64,000 nt of DNA from Ectopseudomonas chengduensis (GCF_900102635.1 NZ_FMZQ01000010.1:62001-126000), one strand, 5' to 3'; positions 29,470 through 40,597 are shown, counted from the first letter of the stretch. Notes: generated from the letters alone by a model not told the origin. A program made the numbers and translations.

Positions 29470-30503
29470 GGTGCGGGGTTGGGTTGCGCCTTGTGGATCG
29501 CTTCGATAGCCGCGAGCACTTCTTCGGAGAGCTTCAGCTCGGCACTGGCCAGGTTGCTATCCAGTTGCGTCAGGCTGGTGGCGCCGATGATGTTGCTGGT
29601 CACGAAGGGCTGCGCGGTGACGAAGGCCAGGGCCATCTGCGCAGGGTCCAGGCCGTGCTCGCGGGCCAGAGCCACGTAACGTGAGCAGGCCGCTTCCGAC
29701 TGCGGGTTGGTGTAGCGGGCGAAGCGGCTGAACAGGCTGATGCGTGCGCCAGCCGGACGGGCACCACCTTCGTATTTGCCGCTGAGCATGCCGAAGGCCA
29801 GCGGTGAGTAGGCCAGCAGGCCGCACTGCTCGCGAATCGCCACTTCCGCCAGACCCACTTCGAAGCTGCGGTTGAGCAGGTTGTAAGGGTTCTGGATCGA
29901 CACTGCGCGCGGCCAGCCACGGCTTTCGGCCAACTGCAGGAATTTCATGGTGCCCCACGGGGTTTCGTTGGACAGGCCGATATGGCGGATCTTGCCGGCC
30001 TTGACCTGCTCGTCGAGCACTTCCAGGGTTTCTTCCAGCGGCGTGAACTCAACGTCCTTGTGCTTGTAGTCGAGCTGGCCGAAGAAGTTGGTCGGGCGCT
30101 CGGGCCAGTGCAGTTGGTACAGGTCGATCCAGTCGGTTTGCAGGCGCTTGAGGCTGGCATCCAGGGCGGCGACGATGTGCTGGCGATTGAATTTCAGCTG
30201 GCCGTCGCGGATATGGCTGATGCCGTTGCCGGGGCCGGCGATCTTGCTGGCCAGAATCCAGTCAGCGCGGTCGCCGCGCTGCTTGAAATAGCTGCCGATG
30301 ATCTGCTCGGTCTTGCTGTAGGTTTCGGCGCGCGGAGGCACCGGGTACATCTCGGCGGTATCGATGAAGTTGATGCCGCTGGCCTTGGCTCGTTCGATCT
30401 GAGCATGGCCTTCGCTCTCGCTGTTCTGCTCGCCCCAGGTCATGGTGCCCAGGCACAGTGCGCTGACATCGAGATCGGTTCGGCCCAGCTTGCGGTATTC
30501 CAT
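29466..30503 (-). CDS. tas: Aldo/keto reductase, Tas family
   Basis: A 345-residue NADPH-dependent reductase of the aldo/keto reductase superfamily. The catalytic tetrad can be read: Asp and Tyr in [10 protein letters not shown], Lys in LASKIAG and His in YQLHWPERP. Close in pattern to E. coli Tas ([24 protein letters not shown] start). The ATG at 30503 follows AAGGGAG; the frame extends 18 codons further up without a good ribosome site. Physiological substrate unknown. Confidence 0.9.
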   Translation of the reverse strand: MEYRKLGRTDLDVSALCLGTMTWGEQNSESEGHAQIERAKASGINFIDTAEMYPVPPRAETYSKTEQIIGSYFKQRGDRADWILASKIAGPGNGISHIRDGQLKFNRQHIVAALDASLKRLQTDWIDLYQLHWPERPTNFFGQLDYKHKDVEFTPLEETLEVLDEQVKAGKIRHIGLSNETPWGTMKFLQLAESRGWPRAVSIQNPYNLLNRSFEVGLAEVAIREQCGLLAYSPLAFGMLSGKYEGGARPAGARISLFSRFARYTNPQSEAACSRYVALAREHGLDPAQMALAFVTAQPFVTSNIIGATSLTQLDSNLASAELKLSEEVLAAIEAIHKAQPNPAP

Positions 30504-30679
30504 GGAGTACTCCCTTGGCAAAAGAGTCATACAAGCAGGTTGAAATTTTTTTCGCAATCAGGATAATCCGGCACCTCTTTCTGCGGTGGAAGTGATGCGC
30601 CGCCTGCCGAAGAATCTTGCCGTATTGTGGACGCGCTGACCCGAGCCCCCGATAGCGTCCGTATGCGGCTGCCTTTGAC

Positions 30680-30708
30680 TTGTCAAAGTACGCACTATCC
30701 AGTAAGAT
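30680..30708 (+). promoter_or_regulatory. Promoter of rplM-rpsI
   Basis: TTGTCA (30680-30685), 17-bp spacer, TAAGAT (30703-30708), about 42 bp before the rplM ATG. A near-consensus site for a highly expressed operon. Confidence 0.7.
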
Positions 30709-30750
30709 CCGCCGTCTATTTTTGCTGGGCGGCCCCTGAGGCTATAAAGA

Positions 30751-31179
30751 ATGAAAACTTTTACTGCTAAACCGGAAACAGTAAAACGCGACTGGTTCGT
30801 CGTTGATGCTGCTGGCAAGACCCTGGGTCGTCTGGCCACCGAAATCGCGAGCCGTCTGCGTGGCAAGCACAAGCCTGAGTACACCCCGCACGTTGATACC
30901 GGCGACTACATCGTCGTGATCAATGCCGAGCAGGTGCGTGTAACTGGTGCCAAAGCCAGCGACAAGAAGTACTACTCCCACTCCGGTTTCCCGGGCGGCA
31001 TCAAAGAGATCAACTTCGAGAAGCTGATCGCTCGTGCTCCTGAGCGCGTGATCGAGACTGCGGTCAAAGGCATGCTGCCGAAGAACCCGCTGGGTCGCGA
31101 CATGTACCGTAAGCTGAAGGTGTACAAGGGTGCAGTTCACCCGCACACTGCTCAGCAGCCCCAAGAACTGAAGATTTAA
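30751..31179 (+). CDS. rplM: 50S ribosomal protein L13
   Basis: A 142-residue L13, the standard bacterial length, recognised from [39 protein letters not shown] and [19 protein letters not shown]. It binds 23S rRNA early in large-subunit assembly. rpsI follows after 14 bp, the near-universal rplM-rpsI pair. In E. coli the L13-L9 operon is under translational feedback by L13; this may hold here. Confidence 0.98.
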   Translation: MKTFTAKPETVKRDWFVVDAAGKTLGRLATEIASRLRGKHKPEYTPHVDTGDYIVVINAEQVRVTGAKASDKKYYSHSGFPGGIKEINFEKLIARAPERVIETAVKGMLPKNPLGRDMYRKLKVYKGAVHPHTAQQPQELKI

Positions 31180-31193
31180 CGGAATAGTTCATT

Positions 31194-31586
31194 ATGTCGG
31201 CGACTCAAAACTACGGCACTGGCCGTCGCAAGACCGCAACCGCGCGCGTTTTCCTGCGTCCGGGTACTGGTAACATCTCGATCAACAATCGCACCCTGGA
31301 TACCTTCTTTGGTCGCGAAACTGCTCGCATGGTCGTGCGTCAGCCGCTGGAGCTGACCGAGACCGTCGAGAAGTTCGACATCTTCGTCACCGTTGCTGGT
31401 GGTGGTGTCAGTGGTCAAGCTGGTGCCATCCGTCATGGCATCACCCGCGCTCTGATCGAGTACGACGAAACCCTGCGCAGCCCGCTGCGTAAAGCTGGTT
31501 ACGTCACTCGCGACGCCCGTGAAGTCGAGCGTAAGAAAGTCGGTCTGCGTAAAGCGCGTAAGCGTCCGCAGTACTCGAAGCGTTAA
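31194..31586 (+). CDS. rpsI: 30S ribosomal protein S9
   Basis: A 130-residue S9, identical to the E. coli length. It starts [18 protein letters not shown] after four residues and ends RKRPQYSKR, the basic tail that reaches the P-site tRNA. Second gene of the rplM operon, closed by a terminator 22 bp downstream. Confidence 0.98.
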   Translation: MSATQNYGTGRRKTATARVFLRPGTGNISINNRTLDTFFGRETARMVVRQPLELTETVEKFDIFVTVAGGGVSGQAGAIRHGITRALIEYDETLRSPLRKAGYVTRDAREVERKKVGLRKARKRPQYSKR

Positions 31587-31607
31587 TCGCGACTACGCTT
31601 CCAAAAG

Positions 31608-31640
31608 CGCCCAGTTTCCTTACGGAGCTGGGCGTTTTTT
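31608..31640 (+). terminator. Intrinsic terminator after rpsI
   Basis: CGCCCAG / CTGGGCG stem with a 13-nt loop, followed by TTTTTT. Confidence 0.85.
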
Positions 31641-31730
31641 ATGGGCGTGGCAAAGTGCTGCGACAACGTGCCGCAGACGCGCAAGCCGCACGCGTCAAGG
31701 CTTTCGCCAGTCTCTTCGGGGGTAATTACC

Positions 31731-31759
31731 TTGTCAGAAAAGGGGCTTTTCTTTACCAT
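31731..31759 (+). promoter_or_regulatory. Probable promoter of petABC
   Basis: TTGTCA (31731-31736), 17-bp spacer, TACCAT (31754-31759), about 80 bp before petA in the rpsI-petA gap. Confidence 0.55.
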
Positions 31760-31840
31760 TTGGCGAATTTTTTGCGCGGCCCGATTTTTACTTAGTAGAG
31801 GCCTGAACAACAGGCCACAAAGCTGATGGGAGACGACTGA

Positions 31841-32434
31841 ATGAGCAATGACGGCGTGAATGCAGGCCGGCGTCGCTTCCTGGTTGCAGCCACCTCCGTG
31901 GTGGGTGCAGCAGGAGCGGTAGGTGCTGCGACTCCGTTCGTGGGGTCATGGTTCCCCAGTGCCAAGGCCAAGGCGGCCGGTGCACCGGTGAAGGTGAACG
32001 TCAGCAAGATCGAGGCAGGTCAGCAGATGGTTGCTGAGTGGCGCGGTCAGCCGGTGTTCATCGTGCGCCGTACCGAGGAGATCCTGGCCAATCTGACCAA
32101 GATCGAAGGCAGCGTCGCCGATCCCGAGTCCGCTGCCTCCGTGCAGCCGGAGTACGTGGACAAGAAAACCCGCTCGATCAAGCCAGAGCTGCTGATTCTG
32201 GTAGGCCTGTGCACCCACCTGGGTTGTGCGCCGTCCTTCCGCCCGGAAGTAGCCCCGGCAGACTTGGGCCCGGACTGGGTGGGTGGTTATTTCTGCCCTT
32301 GCCACGGTTCGCGTTACGACCTCGCCGGTCGCGTGTACAAGGCGCAGCCTGCACCGCTGAACCTGCCAGTGCCGCCGCACACCTACGAAACGGATGATGT
32401 GATCATCATCGGTGTGGACCAGGAGAACGCGTGA
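31841..32434 (+). CDS. petA: Ubiquinol-cytochrome c reductase, Rieske iron-sulfur subunit
   Basis: A 197-residue subunit of the bc1 complex (complex III). A twin-arginine signal-anchor (GRRRFLVAATS) places the cluster domain in the periplasm. The [2Fe-2S] ligands are Cys124/His126 in CTHLGC and Cys152/His155 in CPCHGS, with the disulfide cysteines Cys129 and Cys154. It takes an electron from ubiquinol and passes it to cytochrome c1. First gene of petABC; its stop overlaps the petB start by one base. Confidence 0.97.
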   Translation: MSNDGVNAGRRRFLVAATSVVGAAGAVGAATPFVGSWFPSAKAKAAGAPVKVNVSKIEAGQQMVAEWRGQPVFIVRRTEEILANLTKIEGSVADPESAASVQPEYVDKKTRSIKPELLILVGLCTHLGCAPSFRPEVAPADLGPDWVGGYFCPCHGSRYDLAGRVYKAQPAPLNLPVPPHTYETDDVIIIGVDQENA

Positions 32435-33645
32435 TGAGCAAATTCATGGAATGGGTGGATGCGCGCTTCCCCGCCACCAAGATGTGGGAAGACCATCTCT
32501 CCAAGTATTACGCCCCGAAGAACTTCAACTTCTTCTATTTCTTCGGCTCGCTGGCTCTGCTGGTGCTGGTCAACCAGATCGTTACCGGTATCTGGCTGAC
32601 CATGAGCTTCGAACCTTCGGCTGAAGGCGCGTTCGCCTCCGTCGAATACATCATGCGTGACGTCGAGTACGGCTGGATCCTGCGCTACCTGCACTCCACC
32701 GGCGCCTCGGCGTTCTTCGTGGTGGTCTACCTGCACATGTTCCGCGGTCTGCTCTACGGCTCCTACCAGAAGCCGCGCGAGCTGGTGTGGATCTTCGGCA
32801 TGCTGATCTACCTGGTGCTGATGGCCGAGGCCTTCATGGGCTACCTGCTGCCCTGGGGTCAGATGTCCTACTGGGGCGCCCAGGTGATCATCTCGCTGTT
32901 CGGTGCCATTCCGGTCATCGGCGACGACCTGACCCAGTGGATCCGTGGTGACTACCTGATCTCCGGCATCACCCTGAACCGCTTCTTCGCCCTGCACGTG
33001 ATCGCACTGCCGATCGTTCTGCTTGGCCTGGTCGTACTGCACATCCTGGCGTTGCACGAAGTCGGTTCGAACAACCCGGATGGCGTCGACATCAAGAAGC
33101 TCAAGGACGAGAACGGTGTGCCGCTCGATGGCATCGCCTTCCATCCTTACTACACCGTGAAAGATATCGTCGGCGTAGTGGTGTTCCTGTTCGTGTTCTG
33201 CTTCGTGGTGTTCTTCTTCCCGGAAATGGGCGGTTACTTCCTCGAGAAGCCGAACTTCGAAGCGGCCAACCCGTTCAAGACCCCTGAGCACATCGCCCCG
33301 GTTTGGTACTTCACGCCGTTCTACGCGATTCTGCGTGCGGTGCCGGACAAGCTGCTCGGCGTCATCGCCATGGGTGCAGCCATCGCCGTTCTGTTCGTGC
33401 TGCCCTGGCTCGACCGTAGCCCGGTCAAATCCATGCGCTACAAGGGTTGGATGAGCAAGATCTGGCTGCTGGTGTTCTGCATCTCCTTCGTCATCCTCGG
33501 CGTGCTGGGCGTGCTGGCTCCGACTCCGGGTCGTACCCTGCTGTCGCAGGTGTGCACCTTCCTGTACTTCGCGTACTTCATCCTGATGCCGTTCTACACC
33601 AGGATGGAGAAGACCAAACCGGTTCCGGAAAGGGTGACTGGCTGA
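32434..33645 (+). CDS. petB: Cytochrome b of the bc1 complex
   Basis: A 403-residue membrane protein with eight spans; the haem-ligating histidines are seen in LHSTGASAFFVVVYLHMF and in FFALHVIALPIVLLGLVVLH. The Qo-site segment near the fourth ligand region ends in PEH IAPVWYF (the PEW-type motif reads TPEHIAPVWYF). It oxidises ubiquinol at Qo and reduces quinone at Qi. ATG 32434 overlaps the petA stop. The gene is separate from petC, not fused as in some alphaproteobacteria. Confidence 0.97.
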   Translation: MSKFMEWVDARFPATKMWEDHLSKYYAPKNFNFFYFFGSLALLVLVNQIVTGIWLTMSFEPSAEGAFASVEYIMRDVEYGWILRYLHSTGASAFFVVVYLHMFRGLLYGSYQKPRELVWIFGMLIYLVLMAEAFMGYLLPWGQMSYWGAQVIISLFGAIPVIGDDLTQWIRGDYLISGITLNRFFALHVIALPIVLLGLVVLHILALHEVGSNNPDGVDIKKLKDENGVPLDGIAFHPYYTVKDIVGVVVFLFVFCFVVFFFPEMGGYFLEKPNFEAANPFKTPEHIAPVWYFTPFYAILRAVPDKLLGVIAMGAAIAVLFVLPWLDRSPVKSMRYKGWMSKIWLLVFCISFVILGVLGVLAPTPGRTLLSQVCTFLYFAYFILMPFYTRMEKTKPVPERVTG

Positions 33646-34424
33646 TGAAAAAGCTCTTCGCTGCATTTGTTTTCGCTGCGCTGCCGGCTCTGGCCATGGG
33701 CGCTGCCAGTAACTATCCGCTGGACAAGGTGGACATCGATCTACGCGACCAGGCTGCTCTGCAGGACGGCGCGCGTACGTTCGCCAACTACTGCATGGGC
33801 TGCCATGCCGCCCAGTACCAGCGTTACGAGCGTGTTGCCGATGACCTCGGCATCCCGCACGAAATCATGCTCGACAATCTGGTGTTCAACGACGCCAAGA
33901 TCGGTGACCACATGAAGATCGGCATGAAGCCGGACGACGCCAAAGCCTGGTTCGGTGCGGCGCCGCCTGATCTGACTCTGGTCGCTCGCGTGCGTGGCAA
34001 CGACTGGCTGTACACCTACCTGCGTACCTTCTACGACGACCCATCCCGTCCGCTGGGCGCCAACAACAAGGTGTTCCCGAACGTCGGTATGCCGAACGTG
34101 CTGGTCAGTCTGCAGGGCAATCAGGTGATCGGTTGCAAGCAGGTTCAGGTCGTCACTGATGGCAAGAAGCAGTTCGACCCGCTGACTGGCGCACCGATCA
34201 CTCACGAAGCCTGCGATCAGCTGACCGTAGAGCCGAATACCGGCAAGCTGAGCGAGGCCGAGTTCGATGAGAAGATCAAGAACCTGGTGACCTTCCTGGC
34301 TTACTCGGCCAACCCGGTCAAGCTGAAGTCCCAGCGCATCGGCACCTATGTGCTGCTGTACCTGGCGTTCTTCTTCGTGTTCGCCTACCTGCTCAAGCGT
34401 GAGTACTGGAAGGACGTGCATTAA
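33645..34424 (+). CDS. petC: Cytochrome c1
   Basis: A 259-residue c-type cytochrome. A signal peptide ([19 protein letters not shown]) is followed by the haem attachment site Cys50-Met-Gly-Cys53-His54; the methionine ligand lies in the [15 protein letters not shown] region, and a single C-terminal span (about 228-248) anchors it to the inner membrane. It accepts electrons from the Rieske protein and passes them to soluble cytochrome c. Its start overlaps the petB stop. A terminator follows. Confidence 0.96.
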   Translation: MKKLFAAFVFAALPALAMGAASNYPLDKVDIDLRDQAALQDGARTFANYCMGCHAAQYQRYERVADDLGIPHEIMLDNLVFNDAKIGDHMKIGMKPDDAKAWFGAAPPDLTLVARVRGNDWLYTYLRTFYDDPSRPLGANNKVFPNVGMPNVLVSLQGNQVIGCKQVQVVTDGKKQFDPLTGAPITHEACDQLTVEPNTGKLSEAEFDEKIKNLVTFLAYSANPVKLKSQRIGTYVLLYLAFFFVFAYLLKREYWKDVH

Positions 34425-34446
34425 GTCGTTGCAGTTCTCTGCATAC

Positions 34447-34478
34447 ACCTGCGCGCCCTTATGGGCGCGCAGGTTTTT
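34447..34478 (+). terminator. Intrinsic terminator after petC
   Basis: ACCTGCGCGCCC TTAT GGGCGCGCAGGT: 12-bp perfect stem followed by TTTTT. Confidence 0.92.
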
Positions 34479-34591
34479 GTGCTCTGCCATTCCAGGTGGC
34501 CACCTTGCGGTGCCGTCACTTGCAACTTCAAGAATTGCCTTGGGCAATTCTTCGTGTTTCTGCAAAATCAAAAAAAGCGAGGAGGATCGCC

Positions 34592-35209
34592 ATGGCGGTG
34601 ACCAATAGGTTGACCTGCTACTCCGACCCCGCCGACCACTATTCCCATCGCGTGCGTCTGGTGCTCGCCGAGAAAGGTGTCAGCGTCGAGATCATCGATG
34701 TCGAGCAGGGCCGTTGTCCGCCCAAGCTTGCCGAGGTCAATCCCTACGGCAGTGTGCCAACGCTGGTCGATCGTGACCTGGCGCTGTACGAATCGTCCGT
34801 GGTGATGGAGTATCTGGACGAGCGCTACCCGCATCCACCGCTGCTGCCGGTCTATCCGGTTGCTCGCGCCAACAGTCGTCTGCTGATGCACCGTATCCAG
34901 CGTGACTGGTGCGTGCTGGTCGATCGTATTCTCGACAAGCGCAGCAAGGAGGCCGAGCGCCAACTGGCGCGCAAGGAGCTGCGCGAGAGCCTGACCGGTG
35001 TATCGCCGCTGTTCGCGGACAAGGCATTCTTCCTCAGTGACGAGCTGAGTCTGGTGGATTGCTGCCTGCTGCCCATTCTCTGGCGTTTGCCGGTTCTGGG
35101 TATCGAGTTGCCGCGTCCGGCCAAGCCGCTGCTCGACTATATGGAGCGTCAGTTCGTCCGTGAGGCCTTTCAGGCCAGTCTTTCTGCTGCCGAGCGCGCG
35201 ATGCGCTGA
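34592..35209 (+). CDS. sspA: Stringent starvation protein A
   Basis: A 205-residue glutathione-S-transferase-fold protein that binds RNA polymerase instead of acting as an enzyme. N-terminal thioredoxin-like part [21 protein letters not shown], then the [20 protein letters not shown] turn. In Pseudomonas and other gammaproteobacteria SspA alters transcription in stationary phase and affects virulence. ATG at 34592 has GAGGAGG upstream. sspB follows after 13 bp. Confidence 0.95.
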   Translation: MAVTNRLTCYSDPADHYSHRVRLVLAEKGVSVEIIDVEQGRCPPKLAEVNPYGSVPTLVDRDLALYESSVVMEYLDERYPHPPLLPVYPVARANSRLLMHRIQRDWCVLVDRILDKRSKEAERQLARKELRESLTGVSPLFADKAFFLSDELSLVDCCLLPILWRLPVLGIELPRPAKPLLDYMERQFVREAFQASLSAAERAMR

Positions 35210-35222
35210 GAAGGAGGAAACC

Positions 35223-35636
35223 ATGAATTCCAGTCGCCCCTATCTGGTTCGCGCCCTCTACGAATGGATCGTCGATAACGATTGCACGCCACATTTGCTG
35301 GTCAGTGCCGAGTATCCGGGCGTGCAGGTGCCACCAGGCTTCGCCAGCGATGGCCAGATCGTGCTCAATGCTTCGCCCAGCGCCGTGCGACACCTGCATA
35401 TGGACAATCAGGCGGTGAGCTTCGAAGGGCGCTTCGGTGGTGTTGCGCACAGCCTGTACATTCCGGCCGCGGCGATCCTGGCGATCTACGCGCGGGAGAA
35501 CGGTCAAGGTATGGTCTTCGATATGGAACCGTCGGTTGCGGGTGGTCCGGAAGAGCCAGAGCCGGATGATGATGGGCCTTCCGGCGGCGAGCCGTCGCGT
35601 CCCAGCGGCCGGCCAAGTCTGAAAGTGGTCAAGTGA
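35223..35636 (+). CDS. sspB: ClpXP protease specificity-enhancing factor SspB
   Basis: A 137-residue adaptor that tethers ssrA-tagged peptides and other substrates to ClpXP. The body domain (SRPYLVRALYEWIVDND, PAAAILAIYARENGQG) binds the tag; a disordered acidic linker (EEPEPDDD) leads to the basic C-terminus PSLKVVK, the ClpX-docking motif. The ATG at 35223 follows AAGGAGG. Second gene of sspA-sspB. Confidence 0.95.
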   Translation: MNSSRPYLVRALYEWIVDNDCTPHLLVSAEYPGVQVPPGFASDGQIVLNASPSAVRHLHMDNQAVSFEGRFGGVAHSLYIPAAAILAIYARENGQGMVFDMEPSVAGGPEEPEPDDDGPSGGEPSRPSGRPSLKVVK

Positions 35637-35644
35637 GCAATGAA

Positions 35645-35669
35645 AAGGGCGCCCATGGGCGCCCTTGTC
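35645..35669 (-). terminator. Hairpin terminator shared by sspB and the dolP-like gene
   Basis: AAGGGCGCCC AT GGGCGCCCTT, a 10-bp perfect stem 8 bp past the sspB stop. The T-run is on the minus-strand side, so it best serves the minus-strand gene; it may work in both directions. Confidence 0.7.
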
Positions 35670-35684
35670 GTTTCTGCATTCGAA

Positions 35685-36811
<1,127 letters not shown>

Positions 36812-36833
36812 TTAAACCTTGAATTTACGGCCG

Positions 36834-37193
36834 TCAGGCATCGAAGGCGTTCTTGATCCAGTCGAGGCGAGTGGCACCGTCGGTACTGATGGCGACCACG
36901 TCGAAGCGGCAGGGGTAGCGGGCCCAGCGTGAATGTTGCTGAAGGAAGAGTTCGGCGGCGATGACCAACTTGCCACGCTTGCGCGCATCGATGCTCTCCA
37001 GGGCGCCGCCCCAGGCGCTGTGGCGACGGGCGCGGACCTCGACGAATACTACTGTATCGCCGTCGAGCATGACCAGATCGAGCTCGCCACGCCGACAGCT
37101 CCAGTTCTGTTCGATCAGGCGCAGGCCGTTACGTTCCAGATGCTGGCGAGCCGCCTGTTCGGCGGCTCGCCCCAGATCGTTGTGTGCGCTCAA
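36834..37193 (-). CDS. yraN: UPF0102 protein YraN
   Basis: A 119-residue protein of the YraN family, which has a Holliday-junction-resolvase-like nuclease fold. The motif RRGELDLVMLDGDTVVFVEVRAR (Glu-Asp and Glu-Val-Arg positions of the nuclease core) is present. Biological role unproven. Its start overlaps the lpoA stop by 4 bp and a 25-bp gap separates it from gmhA/diaA. Confidence 0.9.
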   Translation of the reverse strand: MSAHNDLGRAAEQAARQHLERNGLRLIEQNWSCRRGELDLVMLDGDTVVFVEVRARRHSAWGGALESIDARKRGKLVIAAELFLQQHSRWARYPCRFDVVAISTDGATRLDWIKNAFDA

Positions 37194-38998
37194 TTGATGC
37201 TGTCAGGAAGGCGCTGAACCTGGCCGCCACGGAACTCGGCCCAGGGCAGCTGGCGCTCGATCCGCTGCGTGGCATTGAGGCTGAGGCTGCCCGACAGGCC
37301 GTCGATGCGCGAGTCAGGCAGGGCCTTGAGCTGGCCCAGGCGTGGCGCCAGGCGGTAGGCGTCGACTCCCATGGCATACAGGCGGCCGAGGCTGCCGCCG
37401 GCCTGCGGCCACTGATTGCTGACTTCCTGGCGCAATGGCGCGTGGGCGTCGAGCAGCCAGGGCGTTTCGCAGAAGCGGATGCCTTCCAGGTCTTGGTACT
37501 GGGCCTGGCTATGGGCGCCGGTGAACAGGTGCGAGGTGGCGTAGACCGGCACGTCGCCGGCGTACTGGAAGGCCAGGGTCGGCTTGATCTGCTGGGCCTG
37601 TTGCGGGGTGGCCGCAAGGAAGATGAAGTCGATGTCCTGACGGCGCGCCGGTTGGGCATCCAGGCTGGTGCCCAGGGTGTTCTGCAGGCGGCGCGCACGC
37701 GCTTCGCTTTCGCGCAGTTGGAACAGGTCGGCGATCTGCCGTGCCAGTTCCACCGGCTGGTCGACATGTTCGGCGGCGATCAGGGTGCCGCCCTGGGCCT
37801 GCCAGCTCTGACGGAAGGCATCCAGTACGCGGTCGCCCCAGTCGCCACGCGGCACCAGGGCCACGGCGCGGCGCATGCCGTCATTCCAGGCGCGGCGAGC
37901 CACTTCGCGGGCTTCATCCTCGGCGGCCAGGCCGAACTGGAACAGTTGCGCCGGGCCTTCCTGGCCTGCGTCGCTGTAATTCAGGGCGAGGGTGGTGATT
38001 GGCAGTTGTTCGCGGTCGCTTAGCTGCTTGACCAGCGGTTTTTCCAGTGGACCGACCACCAGTTGTACGCCATCGGCTTGTGCCTGTTGGTAGAAGGCAT
38101 CCAGCGAGCCAATCCGGGAGCTGTCGTAGAGCTTGATTTCCGGTGGGTTCTGCCCGGCCTGCTGAGCTTCGTAATGGGCGGCGAGGAAGCCGTCACGCAG
38201 GGCGCGGGCGACACTGGCCAGCTGGCCTTCCTGGGGGAGCAGCAGAGCGACGCGGGTCAGCGGCTGGCTGGCCAGTTCGCGCAGTTTTTCCAGTGCTTCG
38301 GGCAACTGCTCGGCGGCCGGGTGTTGCGGATTCTGTGCGACCCACTGGTCGATGGCTGCTTGCTGCTGTTCGAGGGTGGCACCGCTTTTGGTCGCTCGAG
38401 CCAATTCCAGCCAGCCGGCCAGGTCGCTGTCGGCGCCGGCAGAGGTTTGTGGCGGCAGGCTGGAGACCAGCTCCCAGATGTTCTCGTGGTTGTCGGCGGC
38501 GGCCTGGCCGCTCAGCAGCGGTGCGATGAACACGCGTTCGCGGGCGGCGGCCAGGGTCTGGCCATCGGCCTCCAGGGCGCGCGCGCGGACCAGTTGGGTG
38601 CGGATCTGCTGCTCGATCGGCAGCTCTGCCAGGCGTTCGAGACTGGGGTGTTGCAACGCTTTCAGGGCGCTCTTGGGTTGCTTGCGGGCCATTGCCAGCT
38701 CGGCCTTCAGGGTGCTGGCGAAGATCTGTTGGGCGGGTTGCAGGCTGGCAATGTCGATCTGCTCGAGAATGCGGGTGGCGCGGGCCACATCGTTCTGCTG
38801 ATAGCTCTGGTCGGCAGCGGACAGGCGCAGCAGGGCAGCCTGCTCCGGCTTGCTCTCGTCAGCTTGCTGGAGCATCTGCTCGATGCTGGCTTGTGGCGTG
38901 CGCGGCAGCTGGCCCAGGTTGTTGGAGGGCGAGCTGGCGCAGGCGGCAAGCAGGCCGGCCAGGAAAAGAGCAGAAAGAGGGCGCAGGCTAGCGATCAT
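37190..38998 (-). CDS. lpoA: Penicillin-binding protein activator LpoA
   Basis: A 602-residue outer-membrane lipoprotein: lipobox LLAAC with Cys20, an N-terminal TPR-like helical domain (about 30-250), and a C-terminal periplasmic-binding-protein-like domain (from RVALLLPQEGQLASVARAL). LpoA reaches through the peptidoglycan and activates PBP1a. The ATG at 38998 has AGGA 7 nt upstream; an upstream TTG would put eight residues before the signal peptide. Divergent from rsmI. Confidence 0.93.
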   Translation of the reverse strand: MIASLRPLSALFLAGLLAACASSPSNNLGQLPRTPQASIEQMLQQADESKPEQAALLRLSAADQSYQQNDVARATRILEQIDIASLQPAQQIFASTLKAELAMARKQPKSALKALQHPSLERLAELPIEQQIRTQLVRARALEADGQTLAAARERVFIAPLLSGQAAADNHENIWELVSSLPPQTSAGADSDLAGWLELARATKSGATLEQQQAAIDQWVAQNPQHPAAEQLPEALEKLRELASQPLTRVALLLPQEGQLASVARALRDGFLAAHYEAQQAGQNPPEIKLYDSSRIGSLDAFYQQAQADGVQLVVGPLEKPLVKQLSDREQLPITTLALNYSDAGQEGPAQLFQFGLAAEDEAREVARRAWNDGMRRAVALVPRGDWGDRVLDAFRQSWQAQGGTLIAAEHVDQPVELARQIADLFQLRESEARARRLQNTLGTSLDAQPARRQDIDFIFLAATPQQAQQIKPTLAFQYAGDVPVYATSHLFTGAHSQAQYQDLEGIRFCETPWLLDAHAPLRQEVSNQWPQAGGSLGRLYAMGVDAYRLAPRLGQLKALPDSRIDGLSGSLSLNATQRIERQLPWAEFRGGQVQRLPDSIN

Positions 38999-39120
38999 CG
39001 GGTCATCCTGATACTTGAGCAAAACGAGCGGCGATTGTACCCAAGGGGCGACATCCGTGCGATGCCGCTGGGGCGGAACCGGCTAGAATGAGCGCTCTTT
39101 CAATTAACGAGGTGTTTCCA

Positions 39121-39987
39121 GTGAGTCAGCCCGCCGTCTCAAGCGTCCAGCCAGGCAGCCTGTATGTGGTCGCCACGCCCATTGGCAACCTGGATGACAT
39201 CAGCGCGCGGGCGTTGCGGATCTTGCGCGAGGTGGCGCTGATCGCTGCTGAAGACACCAGGCATTCGGTGCGCCTGCTGCAGCATTTTGGAATCGAGACG
39301 CCGCTGGCTGCCTGTCACGAACACAATGAGCGCGATCAGGGCGGGCGCTTTCTGGCGCGCCTTCAGGCCGGTGAGGATGTTGCGCTGATTTCCGATGCGG
39401 GCACGCCGCTGATTTCCGACCCGGGTTACCACCTGGTGCGCCAGGCACGCGCCGCGGGGATTGCGGTGGTGCCGGTGCCGGGCGCCTGCGCGCTGATCGC
39501 CGCGCTGTCGGCTGCCGGTCTGCCCTCGGATCGTTTCATCTTCGAAGGTTTTCTGCCGGCCAAGGCGGCGGGACGCCGTGCGCGTCTGGAGCAGGTGCGA
39601 GAAGAGCCACGCACGCTGATCTTCTATGAGGCGCCACACCGTATTCTCGAGTGCTTGCAGGACATGCGAGATGTGTTTGGCGGGGATCGCCCGGCATTGC
39701 TGGCGCGTGAGCTGACCAAGACCTTCGAGACTCTGCAGGGGCTGCCGCTGGCCGAACTGTGCGAGTGGGTGGGCGCAGACAGCAATCAGCAGCGCGGCGA
39801 GTGCGTGGTGCTGGTGGCAGGCTGGCAGGCGCCGGAAGGCGAGGACGCAGTCAGTGCCGAAGCCCTGCGCGTGCTCGATCTATTGATGGCGGAAATGCCG
39901 CTCAAGCGCGCAGCGGCGCTGGCGGCGGAGATTACTGGGGTGCGCAAGAATCTGCTTTACCAAGTCGCCCTGGAGCGCAAGGCCTAG
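39121..39987 (+). CDS. rsmI: 16S rRNA (cytidine-1402-2'-O)-methyltransferase RsmI
   Basis: A 288-residue tetrapyrrole-methylase-fold enzyme that 2'-O-methylates C1402 in the ribosomal P site, together with RsmH (whose gene is 1.2 kb downstream, modifying the same base). Motifs: [26 protein letters not shown] and [15 protein letters not shown] chose the GTG at 39121 with GAGG upstream; the in-frame ATG at 39088 overlaps a TAGAAT sequence (39084-39089) that looks like the -10 of this gene. Confidence 0.93.
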   Translation: MSQPAVSSVQPGSLYVVATPIGNLDDISARALRILREVALIAAEDTRHSVRLLQHFGIETPLAACHEHNERDQGGRFLARLQAGEDVALISDAGTPLISDPGYHLVRQARAAGIAVVPVPGACALIAALSAAGLPSDRFIFEGFLPAKAAGRRARLEQVREEPRTLIFYEAPHRILECLQDMRDVFGGDRPALLARELTKTFETLQGLPLAELCEWVGADSNQQRGECVVLVAGWQAPEGEDAVSAEALRVLDLLMAEMPLKRAAALAAEITGVRKNLLYQVALERKA

Positions 39988-40008
39988 GGCATTCTCTGTC
40001 GGTCTGGC

Positions 40009-40037
40009 TTGCAGCTTGCCATCACGCCCGGTACCCT
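40009..40037 (+). promoter_or_regulatory. Probable promoter of rnpB
   Basis: TTGCAG (40009-40014), 17-bp spacer, TACCCT (40032-40037), with the expected transcript start 8-9 bp on, at the first base of the RNase P RNA. Confidence 0.55.
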
Positions 40038-40045
40038 TGCCGGCG

Positions 40046-40392
40046 GAGAGTCGATCGGACAGTCGCTGCCTTCGCAAGAAGGGGGAGGAAAGTCCGGGCT
40101 CCATAGGGCGGAGTGCCAGGTAACGCCTGGGAGGCGTGAGCCTACGGAAAGTGCCACAGAAAATAACCGCCTAAGCGTCTCGGCGCCGGTAAGGGTGAAA
40201 AGGTGCGGTAAGAGCGCACCGCACGGCTGGCAACAGTCCGTGGCTAGGTAAACCCCACTCGGAGCAAGACCAAATAGGGTTCCATCGGCGTGGCCCGCGC
40301 TGGAACCGGGTAGGTTGCTAAAGGCGTGCAGTGATGTACGTCGTAGAGGAATGACTGTCCTCGACAGAACCCGGCTTACAGATCGACTCTCC
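40046..40392 (+). ncRNA. rnpB: RNase P RNA (M1 RNA, bacterial type A)
   Basis: The catalytic RNA that trims tRNA 5' leaders. The 5' end GAGAGTCGATC pairs with the 3' end GATCGACTCTC to form P1. Conserved core elements are present: GAGGAAAGTCCGGGCTCC (P4/CR-I region, 40085 on), GTGCCACAGAAA, GGTAAACCCC and the CR-V region ATAGGGTTC. Length about 347 nt is standard. Ends are accurate to a few bases. Confidence 0.95.
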
Positions 40393-40597
40393 TCCTTCCT
40401 TTCTCGCGTTGTGCTTCTATCTCCCTCCCGTCTGATACCGAAAAATTCTTACTCTTAACAAATTACTTTAAGTTCGAATTTCAGCTGGCTGGAATGGTTG
40501 AGATTTATCTGTCCAAAGCCGGTTCCGGCATCCCTTTTCCCCTCGCTTTTGTTCGCTAAATCTCCGTCCTGTAAGGATTTTTCCCTTCTGGAGCGCC
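40393..40597. other. AT-rich non-coding spacer between rnpB and mraZ promoter
   Basis: About 200 bp with no credible gene. It is clearly richer in A and T than its surroundings, especially 40430-40480. It begins with a pyrimidine-rich run after the RNase P RNA that may help terminate it. No repeats or convincing signals were found before the mraZ promoter. Confidence 0.6.
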
